The position numbers and the translations under genes are program-made. From assembly GCA_914767715.1 (NCBI GenBank), contig OU612071.1:6495493-6555492 (forward strand): a stretch of 60,000 nt of DNA, in the 5' to 3' direction. Positions 1 through 9,814 of this stretch are shown here, piece by piece. The first letter of the stretch is position 1, and every line of letters starts with the position of its first letter. The notes beneath the pieces were generated by a model. The model ran no database searches and was not told the origin of the DNA. It saw only the letters and a program-made list of their open reading frames with translations. Origin of the DNA: Membranipora membranacea. Its lineage: Eukaryota; Bryozoa; Gymnolaemata; Cheilostomatida; Membraniporidae.

Positions 1-150
1 GCATCTTACTGGTAGCATGGTTTACATAGAAAGGCAATAGCCACTGCATTGTGGCCATTATAAAAAAAACAATAGAATCAGACATCACGTCCTGTGATAT
101 CTGTTACCAGACCAATTAACTGTCATCGTTAAAGCATGGCATATATAACA
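1..150 (-). repeat. Partial LTR of gypsy copy 1
   Basis: On the minus strand, the sequence starting TGTTATATATGCC directly follows a purine tract and matches 32035-32182 of copy 2. It is cut by the window start, so its far end is unseen. Calling it an LTR is an inference from position (downstream of pol and the polypurine tract) and from the TG start. Confidence 0.65.
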
Positions 151-165
151 TTGCCTCCCTTTAAG
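151..165 (-). promoter_or_regulatory. Polypurine tract of gypsy copy 1
   Basis: The minus strand reads TTAAAGGGAGGCAA just before the LTR start. This is the expected position and composition of the plus-strand DNA primer of an LTR element. Copy 2 has the same tract at 32183-32197. Confidence 0.6.
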
Positions 166-518
166 AGGGTTTATATCTCTCTGGTGGTTTGCTTATTCGA
201 GCTGAAGATCTCAGTACTGGTGGTGTAATAGGTGACGGTGTAGAGGCGTCGTAACCGTCGGACTAGTACTGGGTATAAGGCTTGTATCTGTATCAGTGCT
301 CAAACCATCAGCTGTACCGTCAGCATCTGAGGACCTCTGGGGCAAAGCGGTTGCTGCTTTTACACTGGCTTCGCTGAAGGTATCTTGAGATAGATCTTGT
401 CTTGTTACATTAGAATTATTGGGTTGGTTTAAATCATCATAGTCACAATCATCAATTTGTGTACCAGCAGAACCTAAATGATTCAAATGACAATACCGAA
501 CTCTAGAACCGATCCTGA

Positions 519-1140
519 CTAGATGCGTTTTATTACAGTGCCAAAAAACCACTTGTCTCGACCAATCATGTTCCTGATCTTGACAGAATGTCCGTCTTTA
601 AACTCACGAGAGTTGGAATTACTACCATCGACATAACTATGGTCCTGAGACTTATCAATATCTGCTTGCAGACTGGGTTTCATGAGAGTAAATAAAGTGC
701 GTAGTTGTCTGCCCATTAACAGTTCACATGGAGCACGGCCTGTTTTAGCATGATTGGTTGTGTTATATCCTAACAGAAACCTCGACAGTGCTAAATTCCT
801 ATCCCTAGAACTTCCTTTCACTTTCTCGAGAAAACTCTCAGCTGTCTGCACACAACGCTCTGCTTGACCATTTGATGCAGCATGATACGGAGGTGAATAT
901 TTTTTTAACTATTCCATTAGACTTGAGAAATCCCTCAAACTCTCCGGATGTGAATGACTTAGCATTATCTGTATACAATATTGCACAGAACCCATGTGCC
1001 GAGAACAATTGTCTTAGCGAAAAGACAGCATTAGAGCTAGTAATACTGCTCATGGGCTCTACATGTAACCATTTGCTATAACTATCGACCACAATCAAAT
1101 AATTCTGATTGTCATACTCAGTGAAATCAGTATGAACCAT
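519..1140 (-). pseudogene. Gypsy integrase remnant (copy 1)
   Basis: The minus strand encodes an rve-type integrase core. VHTDF carries the first catalytic Asp, LYTDNAKSF the second, and the Glu-bearing region lies downstream. The frame is lost after NGIV in a run of T residues near 900; the remainder continues in another frame (519-851) with KTGRAPCELLMG and the C-terminal GxxVKIRNM-type element. In copy 2 the same domain is open without this shift (32552-33172), so the shift is specific to copy 1. Upstream, the HHCC zinc-binding part is interrupted by the paired palindromes at 1199-1364. It is not expected to give active integrase. Confidence 0.85.
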
Positions 1141-1198
1141 GGCCTGTTCTCAAACTGAAACGGATACCAAGTTTTGGGTGGTGAATTACCAATCATTT

Positions 1199-1364
1199 GA
1201 CATTCACGACATTCTTTTGCTATAGTCTCTATTATAGCGACTATAGCAAAAGAATGTCGTGAATGTCTAATCAGTGGCTCGTAGTTATTTCTGGTTTTCG
1301 AATGTTGATAGTACTATAATTGTACTATCAACATTTAGAAACCAGAAATAACTACGAGCCACTG
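1199..1364. repeat. Two adjacent perfect/near-perfect palindromes in the integrase zinc-finger region (copy 1)
   Basis: The first palindrome spans 1199-1267 (about 30 bp arms containing the ETIAKECREC codons). The second spans 1271-1364 (about 45 bp arms containing the SVARSYFWFLNVDS codons). In a normal gypsy integrase these two peptide segments are adjacent, as the HHCC linker. Here each is followed by its own reverse complement, giving the order A A' B' B on the coding strand. The same arrangement is present in copy 2 at 33229-33399. Confidence 0.9.
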
Positions 1365-1533
1365 AATTCATTCTGGCAACTCTGACATAACTCTATCGAT
1401 AATACAATATGGTCGGACAATCTTCAACCATACAGCATACATCCTTTGTCAACTGCGAGATCACGTGGATTACTGAAGTATGGCTCTAACTCTACATCTG
1501 ATACATGTTTAGGCCAACCTATTTTGCGAAGTC

Positions 1534-2500
1534 TCAAACTCTACTGAGAATAGGACATCTACTAGTTTCATGAGCTTTTTCATCAGCAGTCACTGGGAGA
1601 TTATCAACTATTGAGAAATAACTTACTTCCATCTCAAAACTTTCATTAGAACTGAGCAGAGCTCTCGACAGATAATCAACATGACATAAGTCAGAATCTT
1701 TGCGATATTCTACTGTATAGTTGTACTTGTTTAGATTGAGTTTCCATCTGTGCAGTCCAGAGAGGGCAACTCCAGACTCTAGTTTAGTATTAGGGCCGAA
1801 AACTGTCTGAAGTGCACCGTGGTTTGTGATGAGTATGAATTTGTTGCCAATCGGATACTTTGTAAACTTCTTCAATCCAAACGTGACGCTGGGAGCTTCT
1901 CTGTGTGTCTGAGCCCAGTTTGATTCTGCATTTGAGAGTGTTCTCGAGGCATAGGCTATTGGTGTTTCAGATCCATCTTCTTCTCTATGTGAGATTATGG
2001 CCCCAACACCGTAGAGACTTGCATCACACGCCATCACTTGCTGTTTTCTAGGGTCAAATCTGGTGAGTAGTGTTTGGTTGCACAACTCTTCCTTCAGATT
2101 GTTGAATGATTGTTGGCACTCTTCCGTCCAAACGAAGTCAACTCCATCACGCGTTAGAATATGTAACAGCTCAGCTTTGGTAGCGACTAATTCAATGAAC
2201 TGTCCATAGTAGTTGATCATTCTCATGAACTGCTGCACATCTTGGACTTTCTTAGGAGTCTTAGCTTCTTTTATAGATTTTACTCTGTCTTTATTGGGTA
2301 CTATGCCAGATTTACTGAGAACAACACCAAGATATGGAACCGACAACTGCAAGAACGAACTTTTGTGTTTATTCACTGTGATACCATGTATTTCCAACCG
2401 ATCAGAAACCTCATCTAGCGTTTTGAAGTGCTCATGATCATTAGGACCTGTTACAAGAATATCATCGATATAACAACATGTGTTAGGAATATCTGACTTT
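1534..2500 (-). pseudogene. Gypsy RT (C-terminal) and RNase H remnant (copy 1)
   Basis: The frame is open from about 2500 to 1534 on the minus strand. It begins near the CCYIDD catalytic loop, continues through the thumb (LGVVLSKSGIVPN, FMRMINYYGQFI) and the RNase H domain (ACDASLYGVGAIIS, PIAYASRTLSNAE) and ends near YRKDSDLCHVDYLSRA. Compared with copy 2, a deletion of roughly 17-24 nt just upstream of YIDD shifts the frame. The retroviral-type RT/RNase H assignment is secure; function is lost. Confidence 0.87.
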
Positions 2501-2624
2501 CTGAAACTGCATACTTGCTAATTTCACACCAAACGACAACCTGGTAGGCACTAATAACCCTTTAAAAGTATTCATTGTGAGAATTTTCTGAGAGCTTTTG
2601 TCTAGCTTTAACTTTAACATTTAT

Positions 2625-3297
2625 CACTTCTCTCCACTTAGGCCTGTAGGACGGTTGATACTAAGTAATTCCTTGCTCATCTTGGGAGCGATGTTGTACA
2701 TTTATATTAGTAGCAAAGTTTTCTGATAATTCTGCTAGCATAGTTTAGCTGATGTATTCTATTTATGCAGTTGCTGCCAATATTAACAGATTGCACAAAA
2801 TATAACGTAGGGTATGGTACATCACAGAAGAGTTGAACATAAGTATTTTGTCGGGTCATCCTACTCATTACTAAGAGTTTTCTGTGCTTACAACAATTGT
2901 GAGCCAACAATTCGAATGGAATGCTTTTATTTTCCATCATGATGAAACAAAAGGATAGGATTTGCCCCGGCAGGGATTTGAACCTGGGCCTTCTGCAATA
3001 TAGATTTTGATGCTACCTTGCACAGCAATATCTATTCATTACAGCATAGCTTGCCTGGTCATCTAAATACAAACTCATTGAATACAATGTCAATCCAATT
3101 TTATGATATTGACTAGAACTGTAAAGGCTTATACTATGACTATACAATAGCAATAATGAAAGTAATTTATTTGGCAGGCAGGGTTAATTACACAATAACG
3201 GTTGCTGGTTTGGTAATGATATATAGGTCAGTTTCTGACAATTCTAGCATTGTACAGAATTGTCAGTCAATTCTTTGGTATGAAACGCAGTGTAACA
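2625..3297 (+). repeat. Left arm of a ~600 bp inverted repeat, containing a tRNA-like segment
   Basis: This stretch matches the reverse complement of 13005-13590 nearly base for base, except that the left arm carries about 130 bp extra around 3105-3225. The arms face each other around 3298-13004 (rDNA plus DIRS). The outer end stops within about 12 bp of the gypsy breakpoint at 2613; the inner end abuts 18S sequence at about 3295. It may be two copies of one dispersed repeat in opposite orientation or the termini of a large element. No transposase is visible between the arms except that of DIRS. Confidence 0.85.
2968..3005 (-). repeat. tRNA-derived (B-box-like) segment within the left inverted-repeat arm
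   Basis: The minus strand reads CCAGGTTCAAATCCCTG followed by CCGGGGCA, a good T-arm with a B-box and a 3' acceptor half. I find no matching 5' acceptor strand or A-box at the right spacing, so this is not an intact tRNA. It is most likely the tRNA-like part of a SINE. The same segment recurs in the right arm at about 13222-13250. Confidence 0.5.
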
Positions 3298-3947
3298 GAG
3301 AATCTGGGTTCAATTCTGGAGAGGCCGCATGAGAAACGGCGACCACTTCCAAGGAAGGCAGCAGGCACGCAAATTACCCACTCGGGACACCCGGAGGTAG
3401 TGACGAATAATACCGATGCGGCGCGCTTACGCCTCGACGTAATCGGAATGAGTACAATTAAAATCCTTTAACGAGGATCCACTGGAGGGCAAGCCTGGTG
3501 CCAGCAGCCGCGGTAATTCCAGCTCCAGCAGCGTATATTTATATTGCTGCGTTTAAAAAGCTCGTAGTTGACACGTCAGACGCGGGAGGACGGATGGCCG
3601 CACCGGTTTTTCTCGTCCGACCGAGCCAGGCGCGGAGGGTTTCCATGGGTTGCGCTTCACCGCGTGGTCGCGGCGTCACTACATGTTCACCTTGAGGAAA
3701 TTGAACCGCTCAGAGGAGGCGAGCAGCTAGAACAGCTCGAAGATGTTCAACTGCGAAAGCATTTGCCAAGAATGTTTCCCTTAATCAAGAACGAAAGTCA
3801 GAGATGCGAAGGATATCAGATACCGTCGTTGTTCTGACCGTAAACGATGCCGACTGGCAATCGGGCGCACTTCTGCCGAAGTTGCGGCCAGCAGTACCCA
3901 ACCTGGGAAACCAAAGTCACTGGGCTACAATGGAATATGGTTGCAAA

Positions 3948-3996
<49 letters not shown>

Positions 3997-4627
3997 GCGG
4001 CTTAATTTGACTCAACACGGGGAACCTCACCTGGCCCGAACACTGTTATGACAGACAGGTTGAGAGCTCTTTATCGATTCAGTGGTTTGTGGTGAATGGC
4101 CGTTCTTAGTACGTGGAGCGATCTGGCTGGTTAATTCCTATAACGAACGAGACTCTTGCCTGCTTAATAGACGGCGCCGCTTTCTACGGCGAACGCGCGT
4201 TTCTTAGAGGGACAAGCGGCTCTTAGCCGCGTGAAGCAAAGAGCAATGACAGGTCAGTGATGCCCTCAGATGTTCGGGGTCGCACGCGCGCTACACTGCT
4301 TGCGTCAACGTGTGCGTTCCTCGTCTGACTGCGCGGGCAATCCGTTGAACCGCAAGCGTGCTAGGGATTGGAGATTGCAATTCTTCTCCGCCAACGAGGA
4401 ATTCCTTGTACTCGCGAGTCATCAGCTCTCAGGGAATCTGTCCCTGCCCTTTATACACACCGCCCGTCGCTACTACCGATTGAGAGGTTTAGTGAGGCTC
4501 ACGGACCGCAGGCGGCACCCGGCGCTCGCGCGCCACACCGCCGGCGGAAAGTGATACGAACTTAATCACATCTAGGAAGTAAAATTTGTAACAAGGTTTT
4601 CGTGGGTGAACCTGCGTAAGGATCATT
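3295..4627 (+). pseudogene. 18S rRNA orphon (3' two-thirds, internally deleted)
   Basis: Landmarks of small-subunit rRNA run in order: GCCGCGGTAATTCC at about 3507, AAAAAGCTCGTAGTTG, the GAAACTTAAAGGAATTGACG block, GCACGCGCGCTACACTG, ACACACCGCCCGTCGC and GTGAACCTGCG near the 3' end. Compared with the usual metazoan 18S, the 5' third is missing. The core stretch between the GAGGCG region (about 3720) and CTGCGAAAGCATTTGCC (about 3750) is shortened by roughly 140 nt, losing the normally invariant block around GTGAAATTCTTGG. Several stems carry paired changes that keep base pairing, so the source rRNA was functional but diverged. ITS-like sequence and a 28S piece follow. Confidence 0.85.
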
Positions 4628-6093
4628 GCAAGAGCCTGGCATCCCTGCGGGCAATGGATCCCGGGGCGCGCACAGAGACCTGACCGACCTCCGGCCGCCA
4701 CAGCGGGCGCACGCAAGCACGCACGCACACGCAGCCAGATGCGAGATTGCCAACGGATGACCATACAAGAGCAGCCACGGCTCGGCAGAGGGCCTGGGAC
4801 GCGCGTGGCAAATACAAGTGCAAACGTAACACCTATTATGCTTTAACGCACAACCGCAAAAGTCATAGTTGTAACAAGTCGTAACAAACATGAACAAGGT
4901 AAACCTAGCAAAGTCAGAAAAGTAGTCAGAGCTCAGCCAGAGGACCGGACACGGACCTGACAGAACAATGAATCCATTGCACGGCGCCGAGCCGCACAAG
5001 CTGCTAGTCGAGGCTGCAGCGGCGATGCGTCAGATTCAAACCCGGCGCGTGCGTTATATGCGAGTGCGATGGTACGCGGCCGTCTCTGTGAAACTGCCAC
5101 GCGTGCATCGGAAGTGGACCGAAGCCCGCCGGCGCCCTGGACCGTACGGGAGCCGTGCGACGTGCAGATGAAAAACGGCGACGCCGGCGTCCGCGGTCCC
5201 GACGACCGCCGCGCGCGCTTCGGAGCGCCGGCACCTTGGATTGTGGGGGGCTCCGCGCACGCTGAGTGCCCGCGGTCTCAAGCGAGCCCGCCCACGGCTC
5301 AAGTCGGACCCGCCGAAGGGTGCTCGCGGCCAAGGCCAACGCTCCCCCAATTGGAACCCTCGGTTTTTTCTCTTTTTTTTCCACGGTCGCAAAAACCAGC
5401 CGGGGTACGGTGCGGGCTGGTCGCACCACCCTCGACCAACGCCATCTCAGGTACTCGAACCAGGCGCACCAACTCGGGACGGACGTGCGCCGTCAGACGG
5501 ATAACCATACGGATATAAAGGAGTGAGTCGCGTCCCGGGGGTAGGTTTGGCCGCGCGGTAGGTACCGCAGAGGCGATACTTCGTGGGTGCGCAACCGCAA
5601 CTGACCGCGCAGGCAGTTGGGGGTAAGACGCCGGCGCCCGCCAAGACCTATCAAAGAGCGTTCCCTACTCGGGAGCGGAGCCGCCGATGACACGCGTCAG
5701 GCAATCGCTTAGTCAGGGCTCCAGAGGCGCCGCCCCCCAAAATGCGTCTCCGCATCACGGAAATCCTATGGCGAATAGGGAGCAGTAGCGCGGCGGAGGC
5801 AATGCTTCACCTCGCAGCCGCCGCTCCTGAAGCTGTACTACTGAAGCACGGACCAGGCAGACGGTTGCGACAACGTGACTGCTCTGCCTGCCTGAAACAC
5901 AGTTGCTCTGTCAGTTGGCACTGCTCAGCTGGGACGGGCGCGCCGGTTGCGCCGCCCTCGACCAACGGGATCGCCGCCCACCTCACGCTCGCACTTGGTC
6001 GCACCGCAAGCCGACTCAGTACCGTGACGGGAAAGCAGGGACTGCGTTGTCGGCGACGGCGAGCGGCGCGGTTCGCCGCCAGACCCACCGAGT
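4628..6093 (+). other. rDNA spacer (ITS-like) without recognisable 5.8S
   Basis: GC-rich sequence joins the 18S 3' end to the 28S 5' end. I searched both strands for the conserved 5.8S core (the CGATGAAGAACGCAG and GAATTGCAG blocks) and do not see it. Short imperfect repeats occur, for example CCCTCGACCAACG at about 5430 and 5950. Overlapping open frames here (such as 5004-5429 and 5069-5518) are GC-driven and not credible genes. Confidence 0.7.
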
Positions 6094-7432
6094 ACGACCT
6101 CAGATCGGACGCGACTACCCACCGAACTAAAGCATATCAGTAAGCAGAGGAATAGAAATGGGAGAAGCCCAGCGCCGAAGCCCTCCGTCTCCGGCGGAAG
6201 TGCAATGTGCGTTACGGTGGCTCGCTTGCCGCCGCTTCCCAGGCCCGAGTACCTCTGAACAGGTCGGCCCACAGCGGGTTTCAGGCCTCTACATTCAGCC
6301 AATTGGGTTATCACGGCACGCGGTCACCACGGAGTCGGGTTGCTTGAGAGTGCAGCCCTAAGTGGCAGGTAAGCCCCTGCTAAGGCTTTATACCTAGTGG
6401 CACACCGATAGCAAACAAGTACCGTGGGGGAAAGTTGCAAATAACTTTTAAAAGAGAGTTCAAGAGTATGTGAAACTGCCTGCAAGCAATTGGTCGGAAC
6501 TGGGTGAATTCCCCTTTGCTGTTCAGCGCCGCCGTCTCAACTGCGGCGTGCACTCGGTGTTGGGGAAGTGCAGCGTCTGCCTGCCTCGCCGTCTCAAGCG
6601 CCCTGGCAAGGTGACCGCCTCTTCGTGCGCTTGGTCTTACAGGCCGGGTGCGACTTGCGGCGTCGCGGGTAAGGAGTGCCTGCCGCTCACTCGCTCGGCT
6701 TCGCCGAGCGGCCCGTCGTCGGAGGCCGTGGCGTCAAACTGCTCCCGCACATTTGGTGTCGCGCATCCTGTCGGTCGTGGTTCGCGGCACTCCGACACGC
6801 CCGTCTTGAAACACGGGCCAAGGAGTTGAGCTCTGCTGCCAGTCACGAGGCCTCACATGCCCTCACGGCATAGCGAAAGCGAAACGGGTGCGATCCGTCG
6901 TCCCTCGGCGGCGACGCAGCACCAGCCCGCGGCACGCTCGTTGCCAGCTGCCGCGGAGCGAGAGCAGCAGGGCTGAGACCTGAAAGGTGGTGAACTATGC
7001 TTGAGCGGGGCGAAGCCAGAGGAAACGCTGGTGGAGGCTCGTAGCGATCCTGACGTGCAAATCGGTCGTCAAACTTGAGCATAGGGGTGAAAGACTAATC
7101 GAACCACCTAGTAGCTGGTTCCCGTCGAAGTTTCCCTTAGGATAGCTGGCACTCACCGCTCATGGTTGTATCGGGTAAAGCGAATGACTGGAAGAATTGG
7201 GGACGTGGGCCTTTTTGGTAAGCAGAACTTGCGCTGCGGGATGAACCAAACGTTCGGCTAGAGTGCCTAAGCGGTTGCTCATGAGATACCACAAAAAGTG
7301 TTGGTTTATATAGACAGCAGGACGGTGGCCATGGAAGTCAAAATCCGCTAAGGAGTGCATATTACCTCACTTGCCGAATCAACTAGCCCTGAAAATGGAT
7401 GGCGCTCGAGCGTCCCACTCATGCCGGGCCGG
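6094..7432 (+). pseudogene. 28S rRNA orphon (5' part, internally deleted and 3' truncated)
   Basis: The start ACGACCTCAGATCGGACG and the block AAGCATATCAGTAAGCAGAGG match the 5' end of large-subunit rRNA. Later landmarks include AAGTACCGTGGGGGAAAG, TGACGTGCAAATCGGTCGTC, CTAGTAGCTGGTTCCC and ATGGATGGCGCTCGAGCGTC. After GAGGAATAGAAA (about 6155) the text jumps to the AGAAGCCCAGCGCCGAA region, so the usually invariant segment with GTAACGGCGAGTGA is deleted. Similarity stops at about 7432, roughly the first third of a normal 28S. It is a pseudogene fragment derived from the same diverged rDNA class as the 18S pieces. Confidence 0.85.
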
Positions 7433-7652
7433 GTTTAAACTAGTTAAAACACAGAGCATTCCTCAGGCTGGTCTGCCTGTAAAAGCGACCTTGACCTTGA
7501 TTGGTATACTTGAAAACCATCAGACCTTTTTCAATGTCTGGTGGTGCTCAGGGAAGGTGTCATAAATTTTCCTAACAAAATACCCCCAGTTAAGTGATAC
7601 TTACCTACGCCAGTAGTCGTAAGTTAAAACTTAACTGGAATTTTTTACTTGT
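7433..7652. other. Short unassigned stretch between the rDNA orphon and the DIRS element
   Basis: I see no gene here. The sequence is AT-rich and begins where 28S similarity ends. It holds a small hairpin-like CCAGTTAAG / CTTAACTGG pair at about 7588-7640 just outside the DIRS terminal repeat. Confidence 0.4.
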
Positions 7653-7689
7653 TGGTACGTAGAGTGAGGTGAATAATGGCATAGCGGTT
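7653..7689 (+). repeat. DIRS left inverted terminal repeat
   Basis: TGGTACGTAGAGTGAGGTG followed by AATAATGGCATAGCGGT is the inverse of 10803-10843, with a few mismatches and a 5 bp length difference. Confidence 0.75.
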
Positions 7690-7892
7690 CCCGGTAATTC
7701 TACATTATACTACACAATACTACTAGTGTAATTCTGTGTATTGCAGTTTAATTTTCATTTTGAAACAACAAACAAAACAAAATGTTACCTGTAAAGGTAA
7801 CAGTTCCACTTGAGCTAACAATGATAACCTGAGTATCAACAATTATAACAATTATGACAGAACCAATATAAGGCAGTCAAAAACCGAGATGC

Positions 7893-8240
7893 TTACGAGA
7901 GCACCGAATTAGAAAAAGACTGAGCAGAATGCAGTGGCTTATTGTAAATTTTATCAAATGTTCTGCGCGAAGACCATCCCGCAGCCTTCAGTACAGCGTT
8001 AATGTCAGTCCTGGCTACTGCCTTTGAGGTGTCGGCAGAGCGTACACTATGCGCCTTAAAACAGTTAGGAGCACCTGAATCATGTAATACTACACAAATC
8101 CATCTACTGAGGGTCTGAGCAGACACCGGATTATAAGGTTTCTGTACGCTAATAAAGAGCTGAGTACATTTCCTGATATCAGACGTTCTCCTTATATAAG
8201 CCTCCAAGCATTTTATCGGACATACTGTCATTTTCGACAA
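7893..8240 (-). pseudogene. DIRS tyrosine recombinase (C-terminal catalytic part)
   Basis: The protein includes FKAHSVRSAD (the HxxR motif), then KAAGWSSRRTFDKIYNKP, where the Tyr at the end of TFDKIY is in the position of the catalytic nucleophile. This matches the R..HxxR..Y layout of DIRS recombinases. Only about 115 codons are open; the N-terminal half lies in other frames up to about 8650, so the copy is probably inactive. In an intact DIRS element this enzyme integrates the circular cDNA. Confidence 0.82.
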
Positions 8241-8666
8241 AGATACAATGTTTAATACTTGGGTGAAAACCAGGTCTTCAATGAGGTGTCTATAGTCAGC
8301 ACAACTCTATCGGTTTTATGAAAAACATTGTCTACGGTTAAAGCAGCTAGCGTCTGAACGCTTTGGCCCGAAGTTAGAGCTAACAAGGTAGCTCATTTCA
8401 GTTTCAACTAATTGATTACTGCTGTGTCATTCTCAACTTTAACTAAGCTGGCCAATACAGCACCAACATCCCAAGTTGATTGGTATCTAGGCAACGCAGG
8501 TTAAAGCTTAAAGACCCCTTCCATGAATCATCCCATCACCCTCAGCAATATTAGCTCTTACCTCCTTTGTACAGTGATGTAAGAAACTCCACACCTGGAG
8601 CGACAGGTATGTTGAAACCATCCACATGACCTTGAGCGATGCAGTAATCCTGGGACAGTCGAAACG

Positions 8667-9690
8667 CTAATATTCAGCAGAGAAATCTTTCAAAGTCAAT
8701 AAACAAGCATATAGCTCGAGCCGATTATTGCTCATAATAGCCTCATCAGGCTGCCAGCGTCCGCCAACACTATGATTAGCACATGATGCACCCAATCCTA
8801 GTTTGCTTGCATCAGAACTGATAACGAGTTTGAAATGTGTGTGACCAACGAATCGTGGTACATCAACATCACCTTCCATCCAGAATTTGAAGTTGTCCAA
8901 TGACTTTGGAGACAGCGTCATAAATGCGTCATAATCCCCACGTGACTTTTTCAGAGCCTGGATTTTTTCCCTTTCCAGGTCTCTATAATACAATCTGCCC
9001 CACTCAGTACCCTGAGAGAAGGCTACAAGCTGGCCTATGATCCTAGCTACATCTCAAATTTTGGCATGGTTTGCCCTGGCAGAGACCGCAGAGCAGCTAG
9101 ATCTAATTATTGTAAGCTTTTCCCTAGGGATCGAAACTGACAACTTAGCACTGTTCAAAACAAACCCCAAGTGTTTGCTACTATTTGTGGGTTCTAGAAC
9201 CGACTTTTCCATGTTAACAGTAAAGCCTAGATTTGAACGCGGATTCAGAGCAATGTTATCAACACTGTTAAGCCCGATCCTAGTCCTGGCGACCAGAAAC
9301 ATGTCATCAATATAAAGAGAGCAGCGTATGTGGTATGTCCCTCATAGAACCGCTAAGATCGGTTTAAATAGCCTTTGAAAAACAATAAGGGCTCTGTGAA
9401 ATGCCAAAGCTAAGACATTTATAATGATAAAGTTTCATCTTTCTTGACTAACTCTGTGACAAAATCAAGATGTTCCATCTTAAAATGAGTGTATGAAAGG
9501 TACAGGTTGAGAGGTTTAAGATTGACAATGATCCTAGTCTTGCCATTAGGTTTCTTCCTGGTGAAGATGTTTGATATGAACTGCCCTGCCTGATGGGCAG
9601 AATTTGCAGTAATTGAGTCTTCGACTGAAAAATCTTAGTGTAAAAGGCACAAATTTTTGTACGGGAATTTCAACAATTCAAGTTTGTAAC
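8667..9690 (-). pseudogene. DIRS reverse transcriptase/RNase H remnant
   Basis: From high to low coordinates the minus strand shows the conserved RT start (LKDHINMWKSITTDS, about 9690-9740), FTRKKPNGKTRIIVNLKPLN (about 9490-9550), a damaged gap, YIDDMFLVA (9303-9314 for YIDD), NMEKSVLEPTNSSKHLGFVL (about 9160-9220), and an RNase H region with SSDASKLGLGAS and GGRWQ (about 8740-8820). Frames change several times and the segment that should carry motifs A and B is missing. Confidence 0.8.
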
Positions 9691-9814
9691 CTCTCACGAT
9701 GTCAAGAATTTCAGAGTCAGTAGTGATTGATTTCCACATATTTATGTGGTCTTTTAGTTTACCTACCCTCTGCTGCTCTTGGTTAGAGGCGGTTGGGGTT
9801 GGAGCTGGTTGTTC

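Larger units (their letters stand above)
1..2613 (-). mobile_element. Ty3/gypsy LTR retrotransposon, copy 1 (3' half: RT end, RNase H, integrase, LTR start)
   Basis: Read on the minus strand from 2613 downwards, this is the second half of a gypsy pol: RT motif C (CCYIDD, about 2459-2476), thumb, an RNase H-like domain (CDASLYGVGA), integrase (VHTDF, LYTDN, NGQAE-type region), a C-terminal tail, a purine tract and the start of an LTR cut by the window edge. A near-identical second copy lies at 31990-34680. Coding is broken: a short deletion just before YIDD shifts the frame, two palindromes interrupt the integrase zinc-finger region, and a further shift lies within the integrase. Sequence beyond 2613 is unrelated; the missing N-terminal RT, protease and gag are seen only with copy 2 at 42420-43850. 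It is a dead copy. Family assignment rests on motif order and is firm; the subfamily is unknown. Confidence 0.88.

Noticed and set aside
2968-3040. A tRNA gene
   Set aside because: A T-arm and 3' acceptor half are clear, but no 5' acceptor strand, D-arm or A-box at proper spacing is present; better read as a SINE-type tRNA relic.
5004-5518. Several overlapping open frames of 69-149 codons
   Set aside because: They lie in GC-rich rDNA spacer on both strands, where stop codons are rare by composition; no motif is present.
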